DNA of 28,385 nt, from the NCBI GenBank assembly GCA_040357565.1, contig JBDODJ010000139.1. One strand, given 5' to 3'. Positions 1 through 16,323 of the stretch are shown here, piece after piece. Every line of letters begins with the position of its first letter. The stretch's first letter is position 1. Source of the stretch: Cercozoa sp. M6MM. Taxonomy: Eukaryota > Endomyxa: Ascetosporea. The position numbers were made by a program, and so were the translations under genes. The notes below the pieces were generated by a model. It was not told where the DNA came from. It was given only the letters and a program-made list of their open reading frames with translations, and did not search any database.

Positions 1-2026
1 TCAGGCGACAAGCTGACGACGCTGGCCACCGATGCTAGAGGACACGAGAACGACTGGCTCGCGCAAGTGCAGAACACGCAGGTCTACACCATCTCTGCGT
101 GTGCATCTGCGTGTGCATCTGCGTGTATGTCTGTGTGTTTGGTAGTGGCTTGTGCACATCCGGCGGGTTCTTTGGGCTGCAGCAGGTCTGTTCTTTTTGC
201 TTTACTAAATACATATATGTATGTGTGTATGTATGTTGTATGTATGTATGTATGTATGTATGTATGTATGTATGTATGTATGTNNNNNNNNNNATGTATG
301 TATGTATGTATGTATGTATGTATGTATGTATGTATGTATGCATGTATGTATGTATGTATGTATGTATGTATGTATGTATGTTTGTATGTATATGTAGTAG
401 GTATGTATGTATGGATACGTATGGTGAAAACAGCCACAGCATCGTTGTTTGCGACTCGTGGGAAGGGAAGATCGTGTCTCATTCATTGCAGGTATTTCCC
501 TTCGTTTGGAAGGATGATCTGAGTCACATTTTGCATTTATCCTGAGCAGCGACGGCTGGGATCGCACCTCGCAGCTGTGCTCGTTGATCCAAATTTTGCT
601 GGACCCTTTCTACCGCACTGTAGTTTACCTCTTGTGCCGCTATGCTTCCGTTGTCCGATGCACCTTTCTTACTTCTATACAGTTGGCCGGTTTGCGTGTC
701 CTAGTGTACAAGGACTGGCTGGCATTTGGCCATCAGTTTCAGTACCGCTCAGGTATATCCTTTGTTTCTCCACTTTGGTATGTGCACACAATTTGGGATG
801 TGGTACTGCAAAGGAGACGTCGCGAAACGTGACGAGCGATCGCCGATTTTTTTGCAGTTTCTGGACTGTCTGTACCAACTGGTGTCCTGTTTTGTCCTTG
901 TTTCTGTTCTGTCCTGTTTATGTTCTGTCCTGTTTATGTTCTGTCCTGTCCTGTTTCTATTCTGAACCATCTTCTCCCTATTTGTCCTGTTTTGTCCTGT
1001 TTTTGTCCTGTTTTGTCCTGTTTGTCTTGACCTGGCTTTGCTTGTATGTTGCAAACAGGTCGACCAGTTTCCGGATGCGTTTGCTTTCAACACGTACCGC
1101 ACAATCACCTTTCGACCATTACGTTTCATTTGTGTGTCTGTGTTTTTGTATGATAGCAAGCTCGTGGCCGACCTAGCCACGCACAGTCATAGTCAGTGGT
1201 TCGGCGATTTCTTGTGCAACACGCAGCAGCAGCGACTGCAGCGACTCCAGGTGAGACTGTTCTCTGTTATTATACTCTAGCAGCGCGCCTGCTGTGTGTG
1301 CAACCTCGCTGTTTCACAGATACAACGCCGCAGCTATTCAATGTGGCAGTACCTGCACACGCACCGGAGCAAGTACCTCAACCCGCAACACAAGCCTGCT
1401 GGCGTGCTGACTCCTGTGACCTCGGTGAGTTGCGTTAGTATGCCTCCTTTCCTCTTACCTGGCCCTGTGTTGGTACAGGCCAAGCTGCTGCGTCTGTGGA
1501 ACGAGTACTACCTCCGCTACAATGAAGTCTTCTTCCGTGCCCGTGTTGTTGACCTGGTACTCCTCTTACCTTGCACACGCCCTGTGAATGTCTTGTAATC
1601 GCACAGGAAGAGAGCGACTTGAGCGACCATATGGACCATCAGTATGTTGGATGTCGAACCTGGACTGTCTTCAACCTAATTTGTCTTGCACATCATGGCA
1701 GGGTGCTCTGGGTGCCTGACGATTTTGCAAGCCAGTGTGCTGCATGCACTGCACCCTTCTCCTTCTGGTATTCGTGCTTTCTAACCTAGTGTTATGGTGG
1801 ATGTATACTTTCGCACAGGAGACGAAAGTCGCACTGCCGGCTGTGTGGTCAGTTGTTCTGTGCCAAGTGTGTCGAGAAACGCCTGTTGTTGGCGCACCTG
1901 AACTACCCTCCTGTACGTTGCCATTCAACTCATGCTCTATGCACTCTGTGATTGTCTTGTCTTTAGAACCAGAAACAGAAGGTTTGTGACTCGTGTTTTA
2001 AGCGATTCACGCACAGCGAGCAGTAA
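1..2026 (+). CDS. Myotubularin-family phosphoinositide 3-phosphatase with C-terminal FYVE finger (5' truncated)
   Basis: The family removes the 3-phosphate of PI3P and PI(3,5)P2 on endosomal membranes. The active site CSDGWDRT (CX5R) spans the junction of exons ending 491 and starting 550. It is followed by [41 protein letters not shown] and [10 protein letters not shown], all typical of the catalytic domain in the right order. The last exons encode a FYVE finger with WVPDD and four Cys pairs (CAAC, CRLC, CAKC, CDSC), then FTHSEQ and TAA. Exons: <1-81, 434-491, 550-619, 683-752, 814-881, 1059-1093, 1157-1250, 1320-1424, 1479-1556, 1607-1641, 1702-1767, 1819-1912, 1967-2026. From 434 onward all junctions are in phase. 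The first junction is not: it spans a microsatellite and a gap, so a small exon or another splice site is missing there. The N-terminal half lies outside the window. Confidence 0.93.
82..433 (+). repeat. (ATGT)n microsatellite with assembly gap inside a myotubularin intron
   Basis: A long ATGT tetranucleotide tract runs from about 214 to 411 and is broken by ten N at 284-293. Its true length is unknown. It sits between the exon ending [10 protein letters not shown] and the exon leading to the active site, so it is intronic. The open frames running through it on both strands are repeat artefacts. Confidence 0.9.
882..1058 (+). repeat. TGTCCTGTTT minisatellite in a myotubularin intron
   Basis: Imperfect copies of TGTCCTGTTT(TG) and TTCTGTCCTGTTTATG repeat from about 885 to 1030. 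The stretch lies wholly inside the intron between the exons ending DCLYQL and starting VDQFPDAF, and is 177 nt long against a usual 50-70. Confidence 0.85.
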
Positions 2027-2468
2027 CGACTCGATGTGACACCTGTCGTTTCCTGTTTAAAGTGGCTAGTGCTCACAGCAGAGCCACAGCACAGCGTTTC
2101 TAGAGAACTACAGCAACTAAACTAGAGCAGAGATCTACCGATACTTTACCGATACTGATTGGATATGTTGTTTTGCACACCTCTTTGTTTTCTGATCGAT
2201 GAGTCATAAAATGTAGCCGCACATTGTTTCTGGCCGGCGACAGGCGTGTTTACGCAAGCAAACAGCTTTTTGGGTAGCGTGGCAGTGCTACGTGTTTTGG
2301 CAACTAGCTTGCGGTCAATGGTAGTGACTCAAGCTTAAACTCCAGACGTTTTCTGCACAACGCCCGCTTCGCGCCACCAGCTGCGCACGACCTACGAGTT
2401 GCGTCCCTTGGCTACACTCTGTGCAAACAGTAGGTTACTCGCATACAGGTGTGGGATAATACCACACG
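2027..2468. other. Intergenic region between myotubularin and antiporter genes
   Basis: This 442-nt stretch holds the 3' flank of the phosphatase gene and presumably the promoter of the downstream antiporter. I see no long open frame, RNA gene or repeat. A TAA stop precedes it at 2024-2026 and the next start codon is at 2469. Confidence 0.6.
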
Positions 2469-8973
<6,505 letters not shown>

Positions 8974-9258
8974 GCCAAGCGCCTTCGCTCCTCGTCATGG
9001 CTTCGTGCTCAGACAGATTGACGTCATTATTGCGGTATTGAGCTAACCAAATCGAACGACTAACGTAACGTACACATACTCACGTTATTAAAGCAATTAC
9101 AATCAATCCTGCGTTAATAACGACACTATCGGGGCGCACGGGATTAATTGGCATGACGCGACATGACGCGATCCAATCGATATCGAATTCAGTAACTCAG
9201 AGTCGGTGATTGTTTCGAATCACCCTCGAGAAACCGATAGTAGGGCGGTGCATCGGCG

Positions 9259-9451
9259 CTAGGCGCGGATGTACTTCTTAAAACCTTCAAGCATGCTGAC
9301 TTCCATGAGCGAAGTGATGCACTGCTGCGCCTCATCGAACATGCCTCGTAGTTCCTCGTACTTGTCCTTAAAATCCTCTCTGCACCACAAGTATTACAAC
9401 AGTGCCCCAGCAGAACACACAAACACACAAACACACAAACACACAAACACA

Positions 9452-9503
<52 letters not shown>

Positions 9504-9513
9504 NNNNNNNNNN

Positions 9514-9561
<48 letters not shown>

Positions 9562-11341
9562 CATGACACAACGTACAAGTCTACGACGCTCAAAGCCGTG
9601 ATGTGCGCCGATATGTTCTCGCGCATATCTCCCGGAATGTTCACCTGGAAAGGCGCGTCGCTCGAGATGTAGTCCGCGTGGATCTGCGATACGAGCTGCA
9701 TTTGCTCCCGGCGCACCTAAACGGGCACAGCAAGGCATAGAAGCCCAAAAATACATATGCAGAGAAAGCAAAGACACCTCAACGTCGCCCTCGAACTGCT
9801 CGCGCGACGGAAAACGCTCTCGGAACACCTCGGCCGTTTCCTACAGTAAGCGTACGCATAAGCATACAATATGGACTGGAGGAAGACGTGCGGACTACCC
9901 AGAAGATGACATTTTCGCTGCACAGCATGAGTGCGGCGTAGTCCTTGAAGGCAGCCAGCGTTGCCGGTTTGCGCAGTAACTGCACAGCATGCAGGCACCA
10001 TGTTTCATTAGTTGTACCTTCACCCACCCGCCTTGGTGTGCTACGGTACCTGGGCAAGCGGCAAGGCAAGCACCTCGTCGAGCGAGCTCATTTTGTCCTC
10101 GCCTTGCTCCTTCTTGTCACTGCACGAGCACATACAACGTACACAGACAATAAACACACAGAAGCCCGGACAAAACAGGTGTAGGTACCTGGAGGCCAGC
10201 TGCTTCTGCATGCACTGCAGCATGTCCCTGTTCATACACATACACATACACACAGGGACACAAAGATGTGTTCCACAAAGCACTCACAGAAAGAGCTGTC
10301 TCGCCTGACCGCTGCCAAACACATATGTGCGCACCTGCCATACCGCGCACACAGACACACATGCAATGCTATAGATTCAACGCGCCAAGCACAGGAGACA
10401 GGCACTCACCTTGAGCGCACTGCCGGCAGAGCGTTCGTCCATGACACGCATCGTCAGCGTCAGACGGCGCGGGTCCGTGTACGCCTTGTTCACAGCACAC
10501 AGCGACGTCTGCACACAGACACATGCATACACATACAGCAAAAGTTTCAGGGGCTAAGGAACTAAAGGGAAGCGTACCAGCGGAATCACGGAAGTGCGTC
10601 CGCGCGGAGTGCTGACGCTGATGACGTTCTCGACCTCGTTGACCACGAGCAATCGTTTGCGCTTGTGTTCAATGCCAATGTTCTTGACCTGGAAAGAGTG
10701 CATCAGTTTCACGACACTGAACTGCGCCGTTCTCTGAAGGACACACCACAGGGACATATAAGCAGAAGATTTGGACACAAGGAGGAAGAGGCACCTGTCC
10801 CTCGGGCAGCATGGACGATGCGGCATCGGCGCCCACGTTGATCACGCGGCATCTGCACAAGCACAGATACACATCAGCGGGCGAGGGGACCAAAAGGACG
10901 CAGGCAGTACCCGAGCGAGGACAGCGACTCGGCAAAGTGGCGCAGCTCAAAGGCACCCTCCTCGCTGCGGTCGAACTGCAGCTCGAGGTCGCGCTGTTCG
11001 CGGGTAGCCTGTCACAACAGATATGCACAGATACACATAAACAACAGATGCACCTAAAGCTACCGTGAAGCGCAGGACAGCAAAGCCGCCGCCATGCTCG
11101 CCGTCGTCGCCGTGGTGGTTGTGGCTCACATCTTCTTCCTCCTCCTGCCCCCAGAAACACAAGTGCATGTGCATATCCAGCATAGTACCAAAGTCGATGT
11201 TACATCCGTCGAGTGATGGATCTCGACCTCGGACACGTCGCACAGATCGAACTCCTTGTGCACCTTGCGTGCCTTGGTCAGTACCTAGACCAAAAAGAGC
11301 AAGCACTCAAAGGCAAGCAAAGGGGAGATAGAGATAGAGAT

Positions 11342-11399
<58 letters not shown>

Positions 11400-11723
11400 A
11401 AGCGAGAGAGAGGACTACCTTGAGACGCTTCTGCAGCGCATCGATGGCAATGATGTGCGGCTTAAAACCGGGCGCGTACTTGCCACGTTTTTGGATGCGG
11501 TACTCGGCGTATTCCTCCTCTCCTGCCACTGAGGCTGCCGTTGTCTCCTCGCTTGGCTGCACACACAACACACGCGTCTCGGGAGGGATTCTGGTTAACT
11601 TAAAGGGATAGCGGTACCTGGATTGACGCAGAGTCATCATCGTCCGACAGATGCGAGTGACTCTGCGAACCGTGCGATTGGGCGCCGGCATTGTGTCTGC
11701 GAAGACACACAGAGGGCATCTCT

Positions 11724-11771
<48 letters not shown>

Positions 11772-11781
11772 NNNNNNNNNN

Positions 11782-11842
<61 letters not shown>

Positions 11843-13966
11843 AACACACACACACACACACCACAGGTTTCGAAGGAGCAGGTACTGTGCAGCGTTCTGC
11901 ATGGCGTGCGACAACTCTTGGCGGAACATGTGCATGTCTTCTCCTGCGACAGATCCCGTTTACCCGTACTCGCTTAAGCAAATCACCTGACACTGACATA
12001 TCTTGATACCATTGAGGAAGCAAAATTCGTAAGGGCGGTGCTCGTGTTGCTTGCCCTGTATAGCACAAGCGCACAGATATGATATCCCGTCCCCAACACT
12101 AAGCTGGTAGTACGAAGAAGACGCGCAGCGCGTACTTTCCTGGCTCGCTCGAGACCACTTGTGTCTGCGTGTATGAGAGGCACGATAAGCAATCGCCCTT
12201 CTGGGTTCCTGGTCTTGGGTTTAACGTACGTGGGTGATGAAGGCCAGCGGAATTTCTGTCGATGGCTGCAGGTCACTGCTCCCCAAGCATCTCATACCAT
12301 TCCATATCACTATCACTATCACTCCATACCACTATCACTATCACTCCATACCACTACCACTATATATGTATATATACATGCACGTGTGCGTGTGTGTGAA
12401 CAAGGGGCCATACCTGTTGAGCAGCTTCAACAGTTTGGTGCGATCCTCCACGCGAACGTAACGTTGCTGCCGCACGCCGTAGCGCGACCGCTTCGTTACC
12501 TGCACACATGTAATGCATCCCTCGAGGAAGCCCCCTACTAAAAATATACGGACTGACCTGGTAGAGCGTGGCCTGTGCGCCAACTTCCGGTGCGTTGGGC
12601 TTGTGCTATTCCATAGAGGCCACATAGAACAGGGCACACACGCATGTATAGACATCACTACTTCTAAGTCGAACAGTGCCAGTGGCAGCGTTCGCTCATC
12701 GACAGTGATGTTGTGCCGCTTCAGCAGCGACAGCAGCATCGTCACCTAAACACACATACGCATAGAGATGTATACACACACGTAGATATGTGCACATGCA
12801 AGGGTACCGACTCGCGCGCCACCTTGACTTCTCTGCGGAGGGAGGCAACGACCTCGTCGTGCTTCGGGTGCTTGCTCGTATCCAGCGGGTCCTCCTCCAG
12901 CACATCATCGTGCACCGTCGCCGGACTGGCGACCTTAGTATCAGTGGAAAGGCGATGCACAGCTGCACATGGTCAGGGTCATTCTGTCTACCTCCGAGAC
13001 GTCGCCCTCAGCGGTCGTTCGCGACTCGGCCTGTACACGATGATCATAGTGCACACCCAATGAGGTATGCAGGACAAAGAGAACAGGGTACCGCTGAGTC
13101 CTCGGCGGTCTCAATGAGAGAGCCGCCGCCACCTCCGACGCTGAGCCGACGCATTCGTCTGCCGGTCAGTGCCTGTGCTCAGGAGGTAAAAGCAAGTGGG
13201 AAAGCATGATGTCAGAAAGCAGTGCCATGTGAAACGATGACAAGAGCGCAATGATGCGCGCGTGTCGGCGCGAGCGGAAACGACGTGTAGGGTGGTCGCT
13301 GTCCCTGCAACACATAGATACACATATACGGATATAGATAGCCAGTCGAAAGGTGATGTGTGGCGCGTGTGTGTGTGTGTGTACGTGGGAACGCGAAGCA
13401 CGAACTCGTTGCGCGTGTCCTGCCCAGCAATATCCGCGTCACATCACAGCGTATTGGTAGAACTCCCCCTCCCGCCTGTGCACACAACGCAGAGAGCCTA
13501 CCGTGTAGCCGACGCTGCGGATCTTATCGATAGGCACACGAGCCTTGCACTTCTTGTAATTGTTCGGTTCCGTCAAATACAGCGCCTTCTGCGTGATCAG
13601 CAGCACTCTGCACACACACACACACATACACACACACATACATGCACACAGCAGCAGCAGCAGCGTCCTGCATAAGGTTGAGAGAGTGGCAAAACTCCTA
13701 GTGTACCGCGTTTGATCCTTGCCGTGACGTGAAATCTTTGTCACCATTTCAGTGAAGTAAACATTTTCCTCGTCAGGTTCGTTGACGCCGTTGCGCTCAA
13801 GCATCTTGAGGATGTGCGGATGGCCTGCACAAGTGCAAGTACACATCACTTAACCGGGGGGGGGGGGCCCGAGTGTGCATTCAAATCATCCGCCACCTCC
13901 GACATTCAGACCATCGTCGCGAAGGTCAACTTGCGGTAGCGATGCCACAGGAGCCGGAGATGCCAT
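9259..13966 (-). CDS. Multidomain signalling protein: TH1/PH-like N-terminus, three PH-like regions and C-terminal RGS domain
   Basis: RGS domains accelerate GTP hydrolysis by G-alpha; PH-like folds bind lipids or proteins. The RGS region is residues 666-799: LLRKPATLAAFKDY, SENVIFW, HADYISSDAPFQVNI and MFDEAQQCITSLM, ending YKKYIRA-like (FKKYIRA) and TAG. Residues 24-135 (VLLITQKALYLTEP, RVPIDKIRSVGYT) resemble a myosin-I TH1 domain. Regions at about 247-350, 392-508 and 529-642 look PH-like; a Ser/Asp linker is at 351-376. Exons from the 5' end: 13897-13966, 13707-13824, 13502-13607, 13385-13419, 13236-13304, 13092-13158, 12992-13030, 12808-12933, 12662-12745, 12558-12605, 12414-12499, 12230-12275, 12114-12164, 12010-12055, 11886-11943, 11618-11696, 11419-11556, 11204-11284, 11064-11144, 10911-11008, 10795-10852, 10578-10733, 10410-10508, 10288-10334, 10189-10227, 10050-10119, 9899-9979, 9778-9840, 9577-9716, 9259-9379. 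Total 2,400 nt, 799 aa. The RGS call is firm, the PH calls moderate. Confidence 0.9.
9380..9576 (-). repeat. (AC)n microsatellite with gap in RGS-gene intron 29
   Basis: ACAAAC then AC repeats run from about 9416 to 9560, with ten N at 9504-9513. On the sense (minus) strand this is a GT tract. It splits the RGS domain coding sequence between VVDL and EDFKDK. Confidence 0.92.
11285..11418 (-). repeat. (GA)n/(GATA)n tract in RGS-gene intron 17
   Basis: GATAGA then GA repeats run from about 11327 to 11411 on the plus strand, so the sense transcript carries a CU-rich tract. The intron is 134 nt. Confidence 0.88.
11697..11885 (-). repeat. (AC)n microsatellite with gap in RGS-gene intron 15
   Basis: AC repeats run from about 11724 to 11861 with ten N at 11772-11781. 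On the sense strand this is GT. Flanking exons encode QNAAQ and HNAGAQSHG. Confidence 0.92.
12276..12413 (-). repeat. CTATCA/CCATAC minisatellite in RGS-gene intron 11
   Basis: Near-perfect units of about 26 nt made of CTATCACTATCA plus CTCCATACCA run from about 12299 to 12360, followed by TATATGTATATATACATG. The intron is 138 nt. Confidence 0.82.
13608..13706 (-). repeat. Short (CA)n and (CAG)n tract in RGS-gene intron 2
   Basis: CA repeats at about 13609-13640 are followed by GCAGCAGCAGCAGC at about 13649-13663. The tract lies inside the 99-nt intron that splits the TH1-like domain between KDQTR and VLLITQ. Confidence 0.8.
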
Positions 13967-14632
13967 CTACAACGGAACGTGAGTGCGTGCAACAAGCAGC
14001 AGAAAGACCAACAACTGGCAAACATGGCATTTTTTGATCAACATGTAGGCCTCTAACCTCTTCGTGTGTGCCGGTGCTCATATTGCACAGATACAGTGGA
14101 ACACAGCGCGCTCCTAAAGCAGGCAAGAAGCGCTTGGGTCCAAAAGTGAAAACGGGCTCAAAAAATCACCCGAACACAGCCGTTTCTCACAAAAAAAACA
14201 ACTGGCAAAGCATAAAATCCATTGCCGCCAAAGCAACCAGTGGTTCAAAAATACGAAGTTACACTCCTGATCGATCGACACAGAGTCAGAAGAGGAAGAT
14301 GTGGGTGGTATGATGTTGTACACTGAGGTACCTCCTCTTTTCTTCGCCCGATCAAAACCCAGCTCTCGAGGGTTAAACCTGAGATGTACTTCCGGGCCCC
14401 GGGTGCAGGATTCTCCGCGTTTGTCTCTTGGGCGTGCTCCTGAGCAACCGGAAGCTGCTTGTTTTATAACGACCCCTCAGGCTCGATCGGTCCAAATGAA
14501 CGGTCCAAATTATTTTATGATATTTTTATTATTTATTCTACTGTACGGCGCCGGTGCTCCAAAATGCAGGAGTCCAGAGTCCAGTAACTCGCTTCTGGAC
14601 GGCGAAAGTGTGTGCTTCCCCGTGCTAGCGAA
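13967..14632. promoter_or_regulatory. Divergent intergenic region, likely two-way promoter for RGS and mS33 genes
   Basis: This 666-nt stretch separates two start codons pointing away from each other, at 13966 (minus) and 14633 (plus). Promoters for both genes should lie here; that is an inference from layout. A TTGTAG just before the minus-strand ATG could be the acceptor of a 5' UTR intron. I see no clear TATA box or RNA gene. Open frames here (for example a Lys-rich one at 14068-14313) show no family resemblance. Confidence 0.5.
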
Positions 14633-15332
14633 ATGGCAGATCACCTCCGCTGGCTGCGATTGGTCGCTAACCGAGCGGCGCACAAGAAGTCTGTTGGGGT
14701 GAGATATCGCAATTGACCGTTTTGTCTTGATCATTTTAGTATACTGGACAAAAATTTGTTGCTGTTCTCATGTGTGTCCATGCTTTGTGTGGACATGTGA
14801 ACGGTTGGCCATGTTTAACGGTTGGTCTTGAAAAATCTGCAGGATCATCAGTTGCAGTTGGTTCGAAAGCGTCTTGATGTCTTTGGTGGTGTTATGCCTG
14901 GCACGCCGAACACCGGGTATTGTAACTTGCTCCCATCATGCTCGAAAAAGATCTGTGCATGGTCTTTCTGTCGTGCAGTCGCAGAATTTTGCGCAAGAAG
15001 CTGATTGGCCCTGCGCTCAACGACTGGTACCCGCAGCATGTGCGACTCGTCAAAAACCTCGCCTACCGTCATGCGCCAAAGGGCATCAACAAGGCCTTCA
15101 AGTACTGCTACTATTTTGCTTTCCAGCGATGTCTAATTCCCTTTTTTCAAAAAGGGGTCTCGGTGTCTGGTACGACGAAGAATTCGAAGAGAAAAAGGCG
15201 TTCAAGGTACTGCGTTTTGTCTTGCGGTTTGTGGAGGTTTCTCATTCTTCATGTATTGTGTAGGCCTTCAAGGGCGGATACCTCGTGCCTCGCAAGGGCA
15301 CGGGATCGCGTGCCACCAAAAAGAAGAAGTAG
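14633..15332 (+). CDS. MRPS33: Mitochondrial small-subunit ribosomal protein mS33
   Basis: mS33 is a small mitochondria-specific component of the mitoribosome 30S-like subunit. The model gives 127 aa from five exons: 14633-14698, 14843-14916, 14979-15101, 15155-15206, 15264-15332, all in phase. Family hallmarks in order are RLDVFGGVMPGTPNTG, RRILRKKLIGPALNDWYP, GLGVWYDEEFEEKKAF and a strongly basic C-terminus ending ATKKKK before TAG. The arrangement (ring segment, Pro-Asn-rich turn, DWYP, YDEEF, Lys-rich tail) matches human MRPS33, which is about 106 aa. The start MADHLRWLRL is the first in-frame ATG joining in phase. A separate cleavable targeting peptide is not obvious; the Arg-rich N-terminus may serve. 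Confidence 0.86.
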
Positions 15333-15376
15333 TGAAGGACACCACGACCGGCATTGGCACTGCACAAAAATATTTT

Positions 15377-15556
15377 ATGATGGCTCTCGTCGCCTCGTCG
15401 CGTCGCCAGACGGTGCCAAGTGTCAGTCGGTCACTTGGTGCTCAAAGAAGTGGCATGTTTTACAAAGTGAATGATTTTACATCGCATTCGGGCATTCAGA
15501 TTAAATTCCCTCTAAACGTATCTATTCGTAGACTGACTATTCCAAAAAGCGAATAA
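15377..15556 (+). CDS. Possible small protein or repeat-derived open frame
   Basis: A single-exon frame of 59 aa starts MMALVASSRRQ and ends RLTIPKSE before TAA, only 44 nt after the mS33 stop. It resembles nothing I recognise. Its central part is copied at 16721-16784 with two differences, one of them silent (AAA to AAG in the Lys of QIKFPLN). The Arg/Ser-rich start could be an organelle-targeting peptide. It could equally be part of a repeat family or the 3' UTR of mS33. Confidence 0.25.
   Translation: MMALVASSRRQTVPSVSRSLGAQRSGMFYKVNDFTSHSGIQIKFPLNVSIRRLTIPKSE
15467..15551 (+). repeat. Dispersed repeat, copy A
   Basis: Nucleotides 15467-15530 match 16721-16784 (64 nt, two mismatches) and 15533-15551 match 16677-16695 (19 nt, exact). 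The order of the two blocks is reversed in the second copy. A further 27-nt block at 15824-15850 matches 16689-16715 in inverted orientation. Confidence 0.85.
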
Positions 15557-15573
15557 AGGGCGAACACGACAAC

Positions 15574-15695
15574 ACTCCAAATCGAGAAAAGGGCACCTCA
15601 GCGAAAACACATACAGTACTNNNNNNNNNNACTCCAAATCGAGAAAAGGGCACCTCAGCGAAAACACATACAGTACTCCAAATCGAGAAAAGGCA
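15574..15695. repeat. 44-nt tandem repeat broken by an assembly gap
   Basis: The unit starting ACTCCAAATCGAGAAAAGGG and ending CACATACAGT occurs at 15574-15617 and 15631-15674, with a third partial copy from 15675. Ten N at 15621-15630 fall at the unit boundary, so the array was probably collapsed and its real copy number is unknown. Confidence 0.88.
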
Positions 15696-15823
15696 CAAAA
15701 GTCTGTTTCACTGAGGTGCACTATTCGGGATCGGTTTATCCCAAAACACATACTAACAGGGTTCACCACGCTACACACGTTTACTAAACCGCGAACTCCA
15801 CAAAACATATTTCGATTTCTGTT

Positions 15824-15850
15824 GGATACCCATTCCATGCTGCGCTTTTA
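15824..15850 (-). repeat. 27-nt block inverted in an AlkC-like gene intron
   Basis: TGGATACCCATTCCATGCTG plus GCGCTTT is the exact reverse complement of 16689-16715. A shorter copy of its core (CCATGCTGCGC) recurs at about 15888. Confidence 0.85.
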
Positions 15851-16148
15851 AATAGTTCACGCACGTTAGTTTTATTTTTATTGTTTCCATGCTGCGCACA
15901 AGTTGCCACTTTTCGCTATAGATAAAAATTTTAACAGCTACTCAGGCTGCTGCATCTGGATGAAAAGGTGTTGACATTTTGTAGTATCCTGATTTCCTGG
16001 TCTTCTTGATCTTTCTCTTCATAGTTTGCTTTTCTAAAGGCCCTGAATTCTGATCTGAATACAGTATCCGTCAAGTGAGCTGCGTGTTGTACGGTACAGT
16101 ACAATACTGATGAAAACGCTGTAAAGTGTCCGCCAGTACAACACCGGG

Positions 16149-16175
16149 ACAATGTCAGGACAATCCTGACATTGT
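16149..16175. other. Perfect 12-bp inverted repeat with 3-nt loop
   Basis: ACAATGTCAGGA is followed by CAA and its exact reverse complement TCCTGACATTGT, then TTTT. It lies 150 nt before the AlkC-like start codon. It could form a hairpin in DNA or RNA; no function can be assigned. Confidence 0.7.
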
Positions 16176-16323
16176 TTTAAAAAATACAGTACTGCAGAGA
16201 AGTGAATTCTTTTGTCAATAATCTGGTAGTATACGGGTGCAATTATCTTTAATAACCTCTGAGTATTTTGTTTCATTTCAAACGTTCCCGCTTTTTCAGG
16301 ACGCTGCGCGCCAAAAGATCAAA

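Larger units (their letters stand above)
15333..16323. other. Repeat-rich intergenic region with gap
   Basis: This 991-nt stretch between the mS33 stop and the AlkC-like start holds a 60-codon open frame (15377-15556), a 44-nt tandem repeat around a gap, segments shared with an AlkC-like gene intron, and a perfect 12-bp hairpin at 16149-16175. The AT content rises after about 15850. No further gene is supported. Confidence 0.6.

Noticed and set aside
35..567. Long open frames through the ATGT repeat on both strands
   Set aside because: Repeats of Tyr-Ile-His-Thr or Met-Tyr-Val-Cys type arise from the microsatellite itself and cross an assembly gap.
12934..12991. A 29-nt mini-intron in the RGS gene
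   Set aside because: The short version ends out of phase; using the acceptor ACTAAG gives an ordinary 58-nt intron and keeps the frame.
13385..13501. Apparent TGA and frame change inside the TH1-like domain (GEFYQYAVM then stop)
   Set aside because: An 82-nt intron (13420-13501) with proper GT and AG ends removes it and joins SVGYT to DTRNEFVLRV in phase, so no frameshift or recoding is needed.
14068..14313. 81-aa Lys-rich open frame in the divergent region
   Set aside because: No family resemblance, and it overlaps the presumed promoters of two divergent genes.
14301..14702. 133-aa open frame overlapping the start of mS33
   Set aside because: It runs into the mS33 first exon in another frame and shows no conserved features.
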